Of a stretch of 64,000 bases of DNA, positions 27,199-36,265 are shown in pieces. The notes beneath the pieces are model-generated. The model did not search any database. It was given only the letters and a program-made list of their open reading frames with translations, and was not told the DNA's origin. The stretch comes from Mesorhizobium loti (lineage in GTDB: Bacteria; Pseudomonadota; Alphaproteobacteria; Rhizobiales; Rhizobiaceae): NCBI RefSeq assembly GCF_001510895.1, contig NZ_LPWA01000107.1, forward strand, positions 41,927-105,926, read 5' to 3'. The number at the start of each line of letters is the position of its first letter. The first letter of the stretch is position 1. The translations under genes were made by a program, and so were the position numbers.

Positions 27199-27368
27199 GG
27201 GTTACCAAACCTGTCGCTGGTGGGTTACCAATGCGCGTAATGGGCGGCCTTGGGTTACCAATCGAGGCCGCAATAAGCTCAACGAATACAGCACCTTAGC
27301 GCCAGTTCGAAATTAATTGTCGTTGGGGCATATTGGTAACCCTGTTGACCGAAGGGCATTGGTAACCT
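27199..27368. repeat. Five-copy GGGTTACCAAT array near the right transposon end
   Basis: Three direct copies start at 27199, 27222 and 27252; two inverted copies (ATTGGTAACC) start at 27332 and 27358. The 10-bp core is invariant. It lies between the repressor gene and the terminal inverted repeats, so it is probably a binding array for the repressor or an enhancer for the transposase. Confidence 0.75.
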
Positions 27369-27462
27369 AATCGGGCGAAAGTGGTGCAATATGAGCCACT
27401 TAGCAGTCCAGCTGACGACAGATAATTCTGAACGCCGACGACAAATAATTCTCGACGCCACA

Positions 27463-27846
27463 CTGATTGCCCTTTATGCGACTTTCGAAGCACAAAAGGC
27501 GAACTTGGAGAGACGCATTGTGTGTTCTTCGAGATCATTTACCTGGCCCTTGCGCGGCCGGCAGACATTCTGAACGGGTGGAAGAGGGCCGTCTACGGAC
27601 TGGCGGCTACTGGCTGCCGAAAAATGATAGGGGGACGTTAAAGTTAGGCCAGGTTTCGCCCCGGACGTACAATTCGCCTCGGCAGCCTCTTTACGGGTCA
27701 TCTTTTCGCTCGCGATTTCGAGCGTCCACACGGCGTCCCGGCAGCAGTTTAGCTGTGAATAGCTTCGGCCAAGGTAATGCACTCGCTCTGGTTGCCTTGG
27801 TGCTCGTGATATTCTGCCCCAAAACTCGCAGTGGTGAGGGCAAGCA
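27463..27846. other. Gap between the transposon and the defence island
   Basis: About 380 bp with no convincing gene. Short leftward frames (for example around 27474-27600) have no recognised motif. Confidence 0.4.
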
Positions 27847-29085
27847 ATGGCTGAGGAAGTTCTTTTCAATGGGAACAGCGTTTTTGATATTGCGCGCGGA
27901 TACCCCCAGCATGCTGTCGAACGCGCTGGCCGCTTCACGGAGAACGAGCTGCTGAACAACAGCACCGACCATTTGGTCGGCGTCATTCTGGCCGAATATG
28001 CGCTCGATGTACCCGTCCTGCTCACGGATGAGGTCTGGATTGACGAAAAGGAGGTCGAGTCGATCCGCAGACCAAGTCGATATGATGATTATGGTTTCAC
28101 CCCGTTCAAGGAACGCGAGGAAAAGGTGAAAGAGCATTTTGTCGTGTTCCACCTGCCATTCAGGGGCGACCGGGACATTTTTCGCTTTGAGCCTTCTCGA
28201 CGCACCCTATCAGGCCTTCGGGCGGATGTTGGAGCCAACGAACTTGTCCTTCACTTCCGGACGGCTGGGCGCGACCAGCAACGAATTCGAGCTGATATTG
28301 ATGGAGCCATTGCCGAAATCCGTCAGCACCTCGAGCAGATTAGGCATGACCTCCAGAACGTGCCCGCTGAAATCGACCAGGCCGTCAGGCACTGGATAGA
28401 GCGGCGCAAGGCCGCACTCCTCCAGCAGAAAGGAACAGTCGCCGCCCTTGGCTTTCCGATGAAAAAGCGCGCGGATGCACCGACGACCTATCGTGCGCCC
28501 GAGGTGAGGCGAAAGATCGCTCCGGTGGTAGCCAAGCCAGCGGCGGGCGCTCCCTTCAAACCCGAGCCAACGATGGACGAGGCTGATTACAGGCACATTC
28601 TGGGCATCATCGAGAATATGACAACCGTGATGGAGCGAAGCCCCAACGCCTTCAAGGGGATGGGCGAAGAAGACATTCGTTCCCACTACCTAGTCCAGCT
28701 GAATGGCCAATATGAGGGCGGCGCCACCGGCGAAACTTTCAATGCAGCGGGAAAGACCGACATTCTGGTGCGCTCTGAAAACGCCAACATTTTCATCGCT
28801 GAGTGCAAGATATGGCGCGGCGAAAAGGTGATGATTGAGACGATCGATCAGCTGCTTTCCTACGTCACTTGGCGCGACACGAAGACTGCGATCATCGTCT
28901 TCAATCGGAATAAGGATTTCAGCGCGGTCATCGAAGGCGCGAAGGCTGCCGTTGAGGCGCACCCGCAATACCGGCGCGGACCAGTGAAGGAAGGCGAAAC
29001 GCGCTTTCGGTTCATCCTTGCTAACCCGAGCGACACCGCCAAAGAGGTTGTCGTCACTCTGATGCTTTTCGACATCCCCGTATAG
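27847..29085 (+). CDS. PD-(D/E)XK nuclease-domain protein, probable defence gene
   Basis: A 412-residue cytoplasmic protein. The C-terminal ~150 residues contain a restriction-type nuclease signature: SHYLVQLNGQYEGGATGETF, then GKTDILVR (Asp) and FIAECKIWRGE (ExK). The N-terminal half has long charged helices (about residues 130-185, likely coiled coil). I do not recognise a named family. It is the first gene of the defence cluster, transcribed alone; the base composition is more AT-rich than the metal island. An effector or type IV restriction-like role is inference. Confidence 0.7.
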   Translation: MAEEVLFNGNSVFDIARGYPQHAVERAGRFTENELLNNSTDHLVGVILAEYALDVPVLLTDEVWIDEKEVESIRRPSRYDDYGFTPFKEREEKVKEHFVVFHLPFRGDRDIFRFEPSRRTLSGLRADVGANELVLHFRTAGRDQQRIRADIDGAIAEIRQHLEQIRHDLQNVPAEIDQAVRHWIERRKAALLQQKGTVAALGFPMKKRADAPTTYRAPEVRRKIAPVVAKPAAGAPFKPEPTMDEADYRHILGIIENMTTVMERSPNAFKGMGEEDIRSHYLVQLNGQYEGGATGETFNAAGKTDILVRSENANIFIAECKIWRGEKVMIETIDQLLSYVTWRDTKTAIIVFNRNKDFSAVIEGAKAAVEAHPQYRRGPVKEGETRFRFILANPSDTAKEVVVTLMLFDIPV

Positions 29086-29251
29086 CATCGCGGGAATTAG
29101 CTCCAGTCCACCACCTCACAACTGCCACTGCCCGGTGTCGCCTGACAAAAGGCGAGACGGGTGGCGGAAGGCCTAGTGGAAAGCCCCCGGCGCAACTTGA
29201 AGAAGAGAGCCTTCGCCAATACCCTGGCCGCAAACGGCTGGGGATCAAATT

Positions 29252-31020
29252 GTGCGTCTGCCGAAAGACAAATGGCCCGATACAGACGGGAGCCGGGGTA
29301 TACTGATGTTCGCTCAGCTTATGAGCGAAATGCTGACCCCGACGACCTTTGAAAGCTTCAGGGTATATTCCCTTGATACCATCGCTCGCGTTCACGAGGC
29401 TCTTGAGCTGATAGATGACGTGCGAGACCAGCGCGTTCCACATGCTGTCCTCGACCCGATCATCGAAGAAATGAAGTGGTCCTTCAAAAAGGACCCGGCA
29501 GCAAAGAGTTTGGCGGAAGACGAAATCGAATCCCTATTGACTTTGCTTGGCACCAGCTTCTCGCTCGACGACTTCTCATCCCATCTCGAACTCATCGAAA
29601 AGCTCGTAGCGGTCGACTACAAGGCGACGATTGAGCGTTTACTTCTGGAACTATTCGACCAGCCTAAGCAGCGCATGGACTACCGAAAGCTGATCGGCTT
29701 CTACTGCTCGCACCTGATCAATCTCGGGTACGAGCGAAACTACATCCGGCATGTCGTGGAGGACACGTTCTTCGAGCGACTAGTGGTTAGGATGGGGCGC
29801 AAGACGCTCGAAAAGTTCCTCAAAACCTTCGATGGAAAAATCATCGTTACCTCGTCCAGGTAGGCGTGACACGCGACCTAGGCAATTACCTTCGCGGTCT
29901 GGGATTCAACGCGTCAATGCGGGTCACCGGCGGCGCTTACGAGAACACTCTAAATCAGAACCCAAATGCCGACGTTCTGCCTTCAGTGCTGGAATGGTCT
30001 GTAGAAACGCTCGACCCCGAAGCTGCGATGGACTCTGCATATCAGGTTCTGAGTGCACAAAGGGCCATTGTCTTTCTCGACCCTTACGGAATGCACTGCG
30101 AGTGGGGGCAAACAATGCACGTCACCCTCCACCGGGCCCAAACCGGTCGGGCAATTACCAAATCCGACTTTTTTGACGACAAGCCCCGTCCAGCTTCCAT
30201 CGGAGCAAGGACCAGACGCGTTACGCGAGCCCGTACTATCAGCAACTATGCTGCGGACATCGCAGGCAACTTTGATGAGCCTTCAACTGAACGCCTCATA
30301 AGCTCGATACGGACCGCAGCCTTGGCCCGCACCTCCTTCAACCCGGAGAACCGGCTGATCTCGCTGTGGTCAGCGATTGAGGTTTTGCTGAGCGAGCCGC
30401 GCGAGGTGGCGAGGATCGTGCATTATGCCAAGCTGATCGTTCCATGCATCGTTATGCGACATGCTCGTCGCCAGGTTATCGCGACCTACAATGAGTTGCT
30501 TCCCCGGTATCGGAGTCGGCTCAATAAGATCACGAGATCGATGGAGACTGAGTCCCACGGGCAAGAAGCTTTCGCCGAATTGCTCTTCCTCCCCGAGAAC
30601 GAGGCTCACCAAACTGCCTTGTGCCAGCTTCTGGCGGAAAATCCCCTTGCCCTTCATCGGGTCTACAAGCTCCAGCGGGACTACAAAAACATCAAGGCGG
30701 TCAACAGCACTATGGATGACCACTACGACCGCGTGCGATGGCAAATCCACCGCGTTTACCGGGCAAGAAACCAGTTGGTCCATGCCGGCCAAATTCCGTC
30801 GTACCTCGAATCCGTCATCCTAAACCTGGCAGAATATTACCGTTCAGCCATCGTCACCATTGTTGGCCGTGCCAAGAAAGAAGACCTGAAATCCGACATC
30901 GACCAGGTGGTTTCAGAAATCGGCATCAAATACGGCATCATGCGAAGCCATTTTCGCAAAGGCAAACCCGATACGCCGCTGAGCAAAGAGCAGGTCGGCA
31001 AGATCATGGATACACGTTAG
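29252..31020 (+). CDS. Large HEPN-domain protein (ApeA-like), split by a frameshift
   Basis: Two adjacent frames, 29252-29863 and 29866-31020, form one protein of about 590 residues: near 29835-29850, beside an A5 run, the first frame (KTLEKFLKTFDGK) continues as NHRYLVQVGVTRDLGNYLRG in the next. The C-terminal region carries a HEPN RNase motif RNQLVH (Rx4H) in VYRARNQLVHAGQIP, preceded by a helical bundle (LISLWSAIEVLLSEPRE). Proteins of this shape act as abortive-infection effectors that cleave RNA. The GTG start at 29252 is uncertain; ATG at 29306 is an alternative. Confidence 0.65.
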
Positions 31021-31271
31021 GAGCTTGCCGCCTTGACACGCACTATTGTCCGGTCGACCTCACCGTAGTGTTTCTCAGCAACGGTCCTGACAACTTGGCT
31101 ATCGTCCGCCCAGACCCCGGCGCCGCTCATGGATCGGCAATGCTTGACCACTTCCGCCTCGACTGTCTCGACGTCCCAGATCTTTCGCGCTACCGCGTCC
31201 ATGTGCCCCCAAATATCGGGAGACGCTGTACCTCTACGCAAAAGACCACTGTCTGCTTTGGCATTTGGCAA
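31017..31271 (-). pseudogene. RusA-like Holliday-junction nuclease remnant
   Basis: An 84-residue frame whose second half (GAGVWADDSQVVRTVAEKHY) resembles the RusA core, where paired Asp residues bind metal. The upstream Asp-Asn motif region is poorly preserved. Convergent with the HEPN gene, overlapping it by 4 bp. Assignment is tentative. Confidence 0.35.
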
Positions 31272-31418
31272 GTGCGCTTTCAGTGACAGCCATGAGGCGT
31301 AAAGCCACCGTTCAGCTCGTGGAGACGTGCGTCGCCATTGAGTAAGGAACTTGCTTCGATGAGAATACCTCTCGGTGCGGGTATTTCACACCCTGAATGT
31401 CCTACCGCGCGCCAGCGT

Positions 31419-32651
31419 TCATTCCTCCACCAAATCGCGAAGTGCCGATCGGATGCGCGGCCGAAGTGCGTTTATAAATGCGTTTGTCCGCTCCTGGAGC
31501 CAGTTGAGGGCCCTTGCGCGTTCTTCCTGGTTCTCGAGGTCCTGCACAATGAAGTCCTGAGCAATGACTGGCCTGTCGCCTGCAAAATCGATTGTCACCC
31601 CTGGACCCAATTCCGCGGCCAACTCCTCTGCCTGAGGGGCCAGGGCCTTCGACGCGCGCTCGCCCACAGAGTTACGGTTGGAGGAAAGGTCCAGACCGAC
31701 GCGGTTGGCGCGCATATCACGGTAGACCGTCAACCAACTCGAGCCGCCCGGCGCTCCGAACTTGAAGACGATATGGCCGCCAAGCGCAGCCGGAGGGCGC
31801 ATCTGGTCGGGGTCGTCGAGATGGAGCCCCGACAGAAAATCTTGCCAGAAGCTCTGCCTGATGGCGTTGCGCCGCTCCCGCCCGGCTCTTCTTTCCGGTG
31901 ACTCGACGGAACCCGAGGATTCCTCTTCTTCGTCCTCAGACAGAGCGAGGCCATCCGGAAGCGCGATAACGCTCCTCACAATTGTCTGCGTCTTCGCGAG
32001 AACACGCGGCACGACGATCCGCACCCCGTCTGCCAGCTGGTAGATCGGCATTTCGACGAGGCCCAATGTAAAATGAAGGCCGGAATGGCCTTGCAGATAC
32101 TCCGCGATCGTCTCCACCCCGACGCGAATACCATCACCAACAATCAGAAGCAGGAACCGCCCTCGCCTCAGGTTCAGTGTCAGCGCGTCATTGAAGCTGA
32201 TCTCGTCCACATCGTTCCCTGCTGCCCGCACCAGATCGAGGAGGACATTTCCTTCTCTGCCCACTCGTCGGCTGGCCTCGCGCTGCAGGTCGGATGAGGT
32301 CCACAGCGCTAGTTCCTTCGCATAGTCGAGAATCTGCCCAACTACCTCCCGCCTGCCTTCTGGATTGCGCCAAAGCTTGCATTCAGCGAGCACTGGCAGG
32401 CCTGAGGGCGTGACCATGAAATTGTCGATTGGGCCGGCCGGCGTCGAAAGCTCGCGGCAAATCGGCACCGGGTTAGCGAATAACGGATCGATCTCGGCGA
32501 TGGGCAGGCAAGATGGAAACCGATGAATGAGGTCTTGGATCGCCGCCTCGGTCATACCATGTCCCCCTCCGCCAAGATCGAGGAGTCTTGCAGCCACTAC
32601 GGAAGCTCCGTCGCCGGAGATAACCAGAGGCGTTGAATGCTGCCTCGCCAT
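31419..32651 (-). CDS. PD-(D/E)XK nuclease-like protein downstream of the Lhr-BrxD-TerB genes
   Basis: A 410-residue protein. Near residues 70-110 are PIDNFMVTPSGLPVLAECKLWR and VVGQILDYAKEL, a DUF-type PD-(D/E)XK fold (Asp ... ExK) with its Gln helix. The middle has a second globular region and an acidic linker (EDEEEESSGS, about 240-255); the end is an alpha/beta domain (GGHIVFKFGAPGG). It follows the helicase gene in the same direction with a 91-bp gap, so it may be the nuclease component of that operon. Name of the family not known to me. Confidence 0.65.
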   Translation of the reverse strand: MARQHSTPLVISGDGASVVAARLLDLGGGGHGMTEAAIQDLIHRFPSCLPIAEIDPLFANPVPICRELSTPAGPIDNFMVTPSGLPVLAECKLWRNPEGRREVVGQILDYAKELALWTSSDLQREASRRVGREGNVLLDLVRAAGNDVDEISFNDALTLNLRRGRFLLLIVGDGIRVGVETIAEYLQGHSGLHFTLGLVEMPIYQLADGVRIVVPRVLAKTQTIVRSVIALPDGLALSEDEEEESSGSVESPERRAGRERRNAIRQSFWQDFLSGLHLDDPDQMRPPAALGGHIVFKFGAPGGSSWLTVYRDMRANRVGLDLSSNRNSVGERASKALAPQAEELAAELGPGVTIDFAGDRPVIAQDFIVQDLENQEERARALNWLQERTNAFINALRPRIRSALRDLVEE

Positions 32652-32742
32652 GCGTCATTCCTCCTATTTAAGCAGCGGCTGAACCAAATTTGCCCAATGA
32701 GCCGATGGCATCGCAGGGTGACAATTTCTTAGTTCTCCACGC

Positions 32743-34977
32743 TCAGCTGCGCGGATTGACTAGTTCTGCCGCGATCGCGCCGATCTCTTTCCCTATGTTC
32801 GCGCGCGCCTTGGCCCACAGCCTTCTCAAAAGTAGCTCAGGGACCACACCGTCGAACCTCGCCGTCTCGATATTCTCGACGAACTCTGAGATGGAGGGAA
32901 CATCCGGCGGGCGTTCGGCCGCCTGACGAAGGACCGCTTCGGCTTCTTCGGGCGTCGTCTGCAGAACTGTCACGCCCACTTCGTGCGCGGCGCATTCAAG
33001 ACCGGCAGAAACCAGCGTAAAGGCGAGAACTGCATTGGCTTCGGTGCCTCTCCAGGTCAGGACGTGCGTGTCCTTCCCTGCCGGCAGGAACCTGGTCTGC
33101 CGTAGTTCGCGCTCTAGGTAGGCCTCCCTCCCCTGGCGCAGGAAGTCGGCAGCGGCGGCGTCGAGATAGGCTGGAATGTCGTCGCCTTCCAGGACCGCTC
33201 GGATCTCGGCCGAGAGCCTGTCATGGACGGGTTCATTCATCACGTGGTCGAACTGGGGGATCCTTCCAGAACGATGCCGCTCGACCTCGAGCACCTTGCT
33301 GCGGTCGTCCACCGACGCAATGCGCCAACGCTGCCCCGCGAACGCAATCACCACTCCGACGGCGACCGGATTCGAGATCGGGATGGTGCCGAGCGTCCGC
33401 CCGCCGGATACGATCCGCCACTCCTCGTCCGTCGAAAACACGGCGTAGAAGTCGCGGCCAGCCGTAAGCCGCTCCCCGATTTCGCCGAGCATGACCGTAC
33501 CATCCGGCGCCTGCTCCAGCAGCCGGTTGTCTGCCGAAGCCATGCCGCGCAGCAGCTCGATGTAATCGCCCTTTCCCAACACGGAAAGTGGGCCAGCCGA
33601 GCATATCGTCTCGAAAAGGCGATCAGCGCGTAGCCCGCCCTCCTGTGCAATCAAGGAGAGCGTCTGGTGAAGCGCGACGGTCGCAACGGCGTCGACGATC
33701 GACGGCGGCTCGACAAACTTGGCGACGAGCAGGCGCACGGCTGCAACTGCACGCACTGTCTCCAGCCTCAGGTGATCAAGGGGGTCGGAATCCTGTCCGA
33801 GATTTCGTTCCCGCACGTACATGCGAAGGATTGCAGGAACGCCGCGCCGCCGGCCGCTGCGTCCCAGACGTTGGCGAAGCGAAGCGAGGGATCGCGGCGC
33901 CCCGACCTGGGCCACCGACTTGATCGATCCGATATCGATGCCGAGTTCCAGCGTCGTCGTCGCAACCGCTGTAGTGGGCAGGTTGGACTGCTTCAGCCTG
34001 TCTTCGAGCTCCTCCCGCAATTCCTTCGAGAGGCTGCCATGATGGGGAAAGAACTCGTTCGGAACACCGCCATTTTCGGATCGCGTCCGCAGCCTGTCCG
34101 CCAGGGCCTCCACGCGCCTGCGCGACCCGGCGAATACAAGGTTGTTCGCTCCGCGAAGCGTCGCGAACATGTGGTCGGCGATGAGGTCGAGCGCGACTGG
34201 CTTCTCCTCCGCCTCCAGTCCGTCGATCTCTTCGGCGTCCTCGCCATCCGCATACGCCCGCACTTGGAGCCTTAGCTCAGGCGAGTCGGCCGAGGACTCC
34301 ACGATCGAAACGGACGAAGGCGAAGCCGAGTTCAGCCAGCCGGCGGCAACGGATAGGTCGCCTATTGTGGCGGAAAGCCCGATCCGCCTTGCCGGCTCCG
34401 CGGACAAGGCATCCAGCCGCCGCAGCAGGGTCGCCAGGTGGAGGCCACGTGGCCCGCTCAGAAAGGCATGCAGTTCGTCGATGACTATGAAGTCCAACGC
34501 TCCCATCATCCTCCTCGCGTCGCCCGGACGGCGCAGGAGCATCGCCTCGATGGATTCCGGAGTTATCAGGACGACACCGCGCGGATCGCGTCTTGTCCGC
34601 TGCTTGGCGGCTTGCGGCGCGTCCCCATGCCAGCGCACGACGTCGATCTCCATCCGCTCGCAGAGGTCGTCGAGGCGCCGAAACTGGTCGTTGATCAGGG
34701 CCTTGAGCGGGCTCACGTAGAGGACTGACACGCCCGGCTCCGTCCGGGCCGCCACTTTCGTCAGGATCGGCAGGAAAGCGGCTTCCGTTTTCCCGGCCGC
34801 GGTGGCGGCCGCGATCAGGACATCATTCCGGCCACCCAGGATCGCTGCGATGGCCTTGTCCTGGACATCGCGGAGTTCCTCCCACTTCCGCTCCCAGATC
34901 CAGCGCCGGATCGTTTCATGAAGCCTGTCGAATCCGGAGGGCGCCTCAGAGCTTGACGGTGGCAAGATCCTCGTCCC
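32743..34977 (-). CDS. Lhr-like superfamily II DNA helicase (BrxHI-like)
   Basis: About 744 residues. RecA-like domain 1 has AATAAGKTEA (Walker A), SPLKALINDQ (Ia), ITPES, VIDELHAFL (DEAH-type box as DELH) and LSATIGD (III). Domain 2 has LVFAGSRRRVEAL, ATTTLELGIDIG and LRQRLGRSGRRRG (V/VI). The C-terminal ~350 residues are the Lhr-type winged-helix/beta extension. The GTG at 34977 is chosen to limit the overlap with the upstream gene; ATG at 35025 would overlap it by 80 bp. It is the third gene of the TerB-BrxD-Lhr operon and likely moves on DNA for defence or repair. Confidence 0.88.
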   Translation of the reverse strand, partial: GTRILPPSSSEAPSGFDRLHETIRRWIWERKWEELRDVQDKAIAAILGGRNDVLIAAATAAGKTEAAFLPILTKVAARTEPGVSVLYVSPLKALINDQFRRLDDLCERMEIDVVRWHGDAPQAAKQRTRRDPRGVVLITPESIEAMLLRRPGDARRMMGALDFIVIDELHAFLSGPRGLHLATLLRRLDALSAEPARRIGLSATIGDLSVAAGWLNSASPSSVSIVESSADSPELRLQVRAYADGEDAEEIDGLEAEEKPVALDLIADHMFATLRGANNLVFAGSRRRVEALADRLRTRSENGGVPNEFFPHHGSLSKELREELEDRLKQSNLPTTAVATTTLELGIDIGSIKSVAQVGAPRSLASLRQRLGRSGRRRGVPAILRMYVRERNLGQDSDPLDHLRLETVRAVAAVRLLVAKFVEPPSIVDAVATVALHQTLSLIAQEGGLRADRLFETICSAGPLSVLGKGDYIELLRGMASADNRLLEQAPDGTVMLGEIGERLTAGRDFYAVFSTDEEWRIVSGGRTLGTIPISNPVAVGVVIAFAGQRWRIASVDDRSKVLEVERHRSGRIPQFDHVMNEPVHDRLSAEIRAVLEGDDIPAYLDAAAADFLRQGREAYLERELRQTRFLPAGKDTHVLTWRGTEANAVLAFTLVSAGLECAAHEVGVTVLQTTPEEAEAVLRQAAERPPDVPSISEFVENIETARFDGVVPELLLRRLWAKARANIGKEIGAIAAELVNPRS

Positions 34978-36265
34978 CACCCTCGGCTTCGCCCTCGCTC
35001 TCGTCCGCCAAAGAGCTTTCGGCATCCGGCACGATGTCGACGCGGCCCACCAGGCCCGCCCATTCTGCTCCAGGATTCTGTTCCAGGATTGCCAGGAACT
35101 GCACGAACGCCTTTATCGTGTTCCGCGGCGTCCTGAAGTAGGCATCGCCAACGTGCTTGTTGCAATGCTCCATGAACGCTGGAAGGGCCTCGTCCGGAAC
35201 GAGGTTCTTGGCCGGGTCACCGGAGGCGAACACGCCTCGGATATTGGAAAGAAGGATCAGAAGGTCCTCTGGTGTGAGGCTTTGGAGGCGCAGCACCGGA
35301 CCGGAAAGATCGACCAGGCCATTCGTTGCGAACGCATTCTCGGAAAGGCGGGACTGCAGAGCAGAGTAGCTGTACAGGCCGCGGCGAGTGTCCATGAGGA
35401 ACTCCGGCGTGCCGCCGAACGCGAAACCGAAGCCGCCGAAGTTGCCCTGCAAAACGTCGTTGAGCATGCGCAGGACCTGCTCGAAGTTCTGGTTGCGAGC
35501 CTGGGCGCTCTGAAGCTTGTACAGATTGACCATTTCGTCGAAGACGACGAACAGCCCGGCGTATCCTGCAAGCTTCACAAACGCTGCTAGCAGCTTGAGG
35601 GAATCGTAGACGTTGTCGTCATCGATGATGTTGCGTACGCCAAGGGCCTGACGCGCCTCCGTCTTCGTGGAGTACTCTCCTCGCAGCCACCGGAGGGCTG
35701 AGGCCTTGAGGACCTCGTCGCCCTCCTCGCCTCCTTTCCAGTAGGCCTTCAGCACCGTCGCGTAGTCATAGCCGCCGACGTGTTCCTGCAGGTACGCGAG
35801 ACGCTGGTCGATAATGCGCTCGACAGGCACGCGCGCTTGTCCCGCCTCCAGGATGCAGTCCGTCACGAAGCGCTCGACCACGCTCGGCAGTGCGCCGCCG
35901 TCGGGCCGCGTGCGCGTCGCCATGTTCCGGACGGCTTCGGCATAGAGTCCCCTCGCCTGGCCTGCCGTCGCATGAATCCTGCGGTCGGGCGCAAGGTCCG
36001 CGTGGATCGTGACGCATTTGCGCTCGAGTGCGACCAGGCGCACGAGGTTCAGGAAGAAGGTCTTGCCGGCACCGTATTCGCCGATCACGAAACGGATCGC
36101 CGCGCCACCGTCGCAGATGCGGTCGATATCCCGGACCAACGCTCCCACCTCGGCGGCACGGCCGACCTGCACATGACGAAGTCCCGTCTTGGGGACGACT
36201 CCGGCGGCGAGCGCCTGCAGAATGGCGTCGCGATCGCGCGTCTTGATAGTCGTCACGGTCGTCAT
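34946..36265 (-). CDS. BrxD-like P-loop ATPase (DUF2791 family)
   Basis: A 439-residue AAA-type ATPase with Walker A GEYGAGKTFFLNLV (about 62-75), a Walker B-like GLFVVFDEMVNLYKL and a long insert; the C-terminus is an acidic tail (DESEGEAEGGDED). DUF2791/BrxD proteins accompany Lhr-like helicases in some BREX loci and in Ter-related systems with TerB-N/TerB-C proteins. Here no PglX, PglZ or BrxC gene is near, so BREX is unlikely. The start overlaps the TerB-N/C stop (ATGA, 36262-36265) and the end overlaps the helicase gene, giving a tight operon. Confidence 0.85.
   Translation of the reverse strand: MTTVTTIKTRDRDAILQALAAGVVPKTGLRHVQVGRAAEVGALVRDIDRICDGGAAIRFVIGEYGAGKTFFLNLVRLVALERKCVTIHADLAPDRRIHATAGQARGLYAEAVRNMATRTRPDGGALPSVVERFVTDCILEAGQARVPVERIIDQRLAYLQEHVGGYDYATVLKAYWKGGEEGDEVLKASALRWLRGEYSTKTEARQALGVRNIIDDDNVYDSLKLLAAFVKLAGYAGLFVVFDEMVNLYKLQSAQARNQNFEQVLRMLNDVLQGNFGGFGFAFGGTPEFLMDTRRGLYSYSALQSRLSENAFATNGLVDLSGPVLRLQSLTPEDLLILLSNIRGVFASGDPAKNLVPDEALPAFMEHCNKHVGDAYFRTPRNTIKAFVQFLAILEQNPGAEWAGLVGRVDIVPDAESSLADESEGEAEGGDEDLATVKL

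Larger units (their letters stand above)
23660..27462. mobile_element. Compact Mu/Tn7-like transposon (transposase, ATP-binding helper, repressor)
   Basis: About 3.8 kb bounded by inverted TG...CA ends: TGTGGCGTTGAGAATTATCT at 23660 and, inverted, TGTGGCGTCGAGAATTATTT ending at 27462. The right end has a second tandem site (inverted CAGAATTATCTGTCG near 27416-27431) and a third, oppositely oriented, near 27305-27322. Multiple transposase sites at the ends are typical of Mu/Tn7 relatives. It carries a MuA/TnsB-like gene, a MuB-like gene and a CI-like repressor on the opposite strand. No clear 5-bp target duplication was found, so one flank may be rearranged. Confidence 0.8.

Noticed and set aside
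27199..27368. CRISPR-like array of GGTTACCAAT repeats
   Set aside because: Repeats are only 10 bp, occur in both orientations and have unequal spacers; no cas genes are near.
23660..27462. A Tn5053/Tn402-type transposon
   Set aside because: The ends are not of the TGTCGTTTTCAGAAG type and there is no tniQ or resolvase; the HTH and the CI-like repressor fit Mu-like elements better.
23655..27467. Five-base target duplication flanking the Mu-like element
   Set aside because: Left flank TTCAG and right flank CTGAT do not match under either end definition tried.
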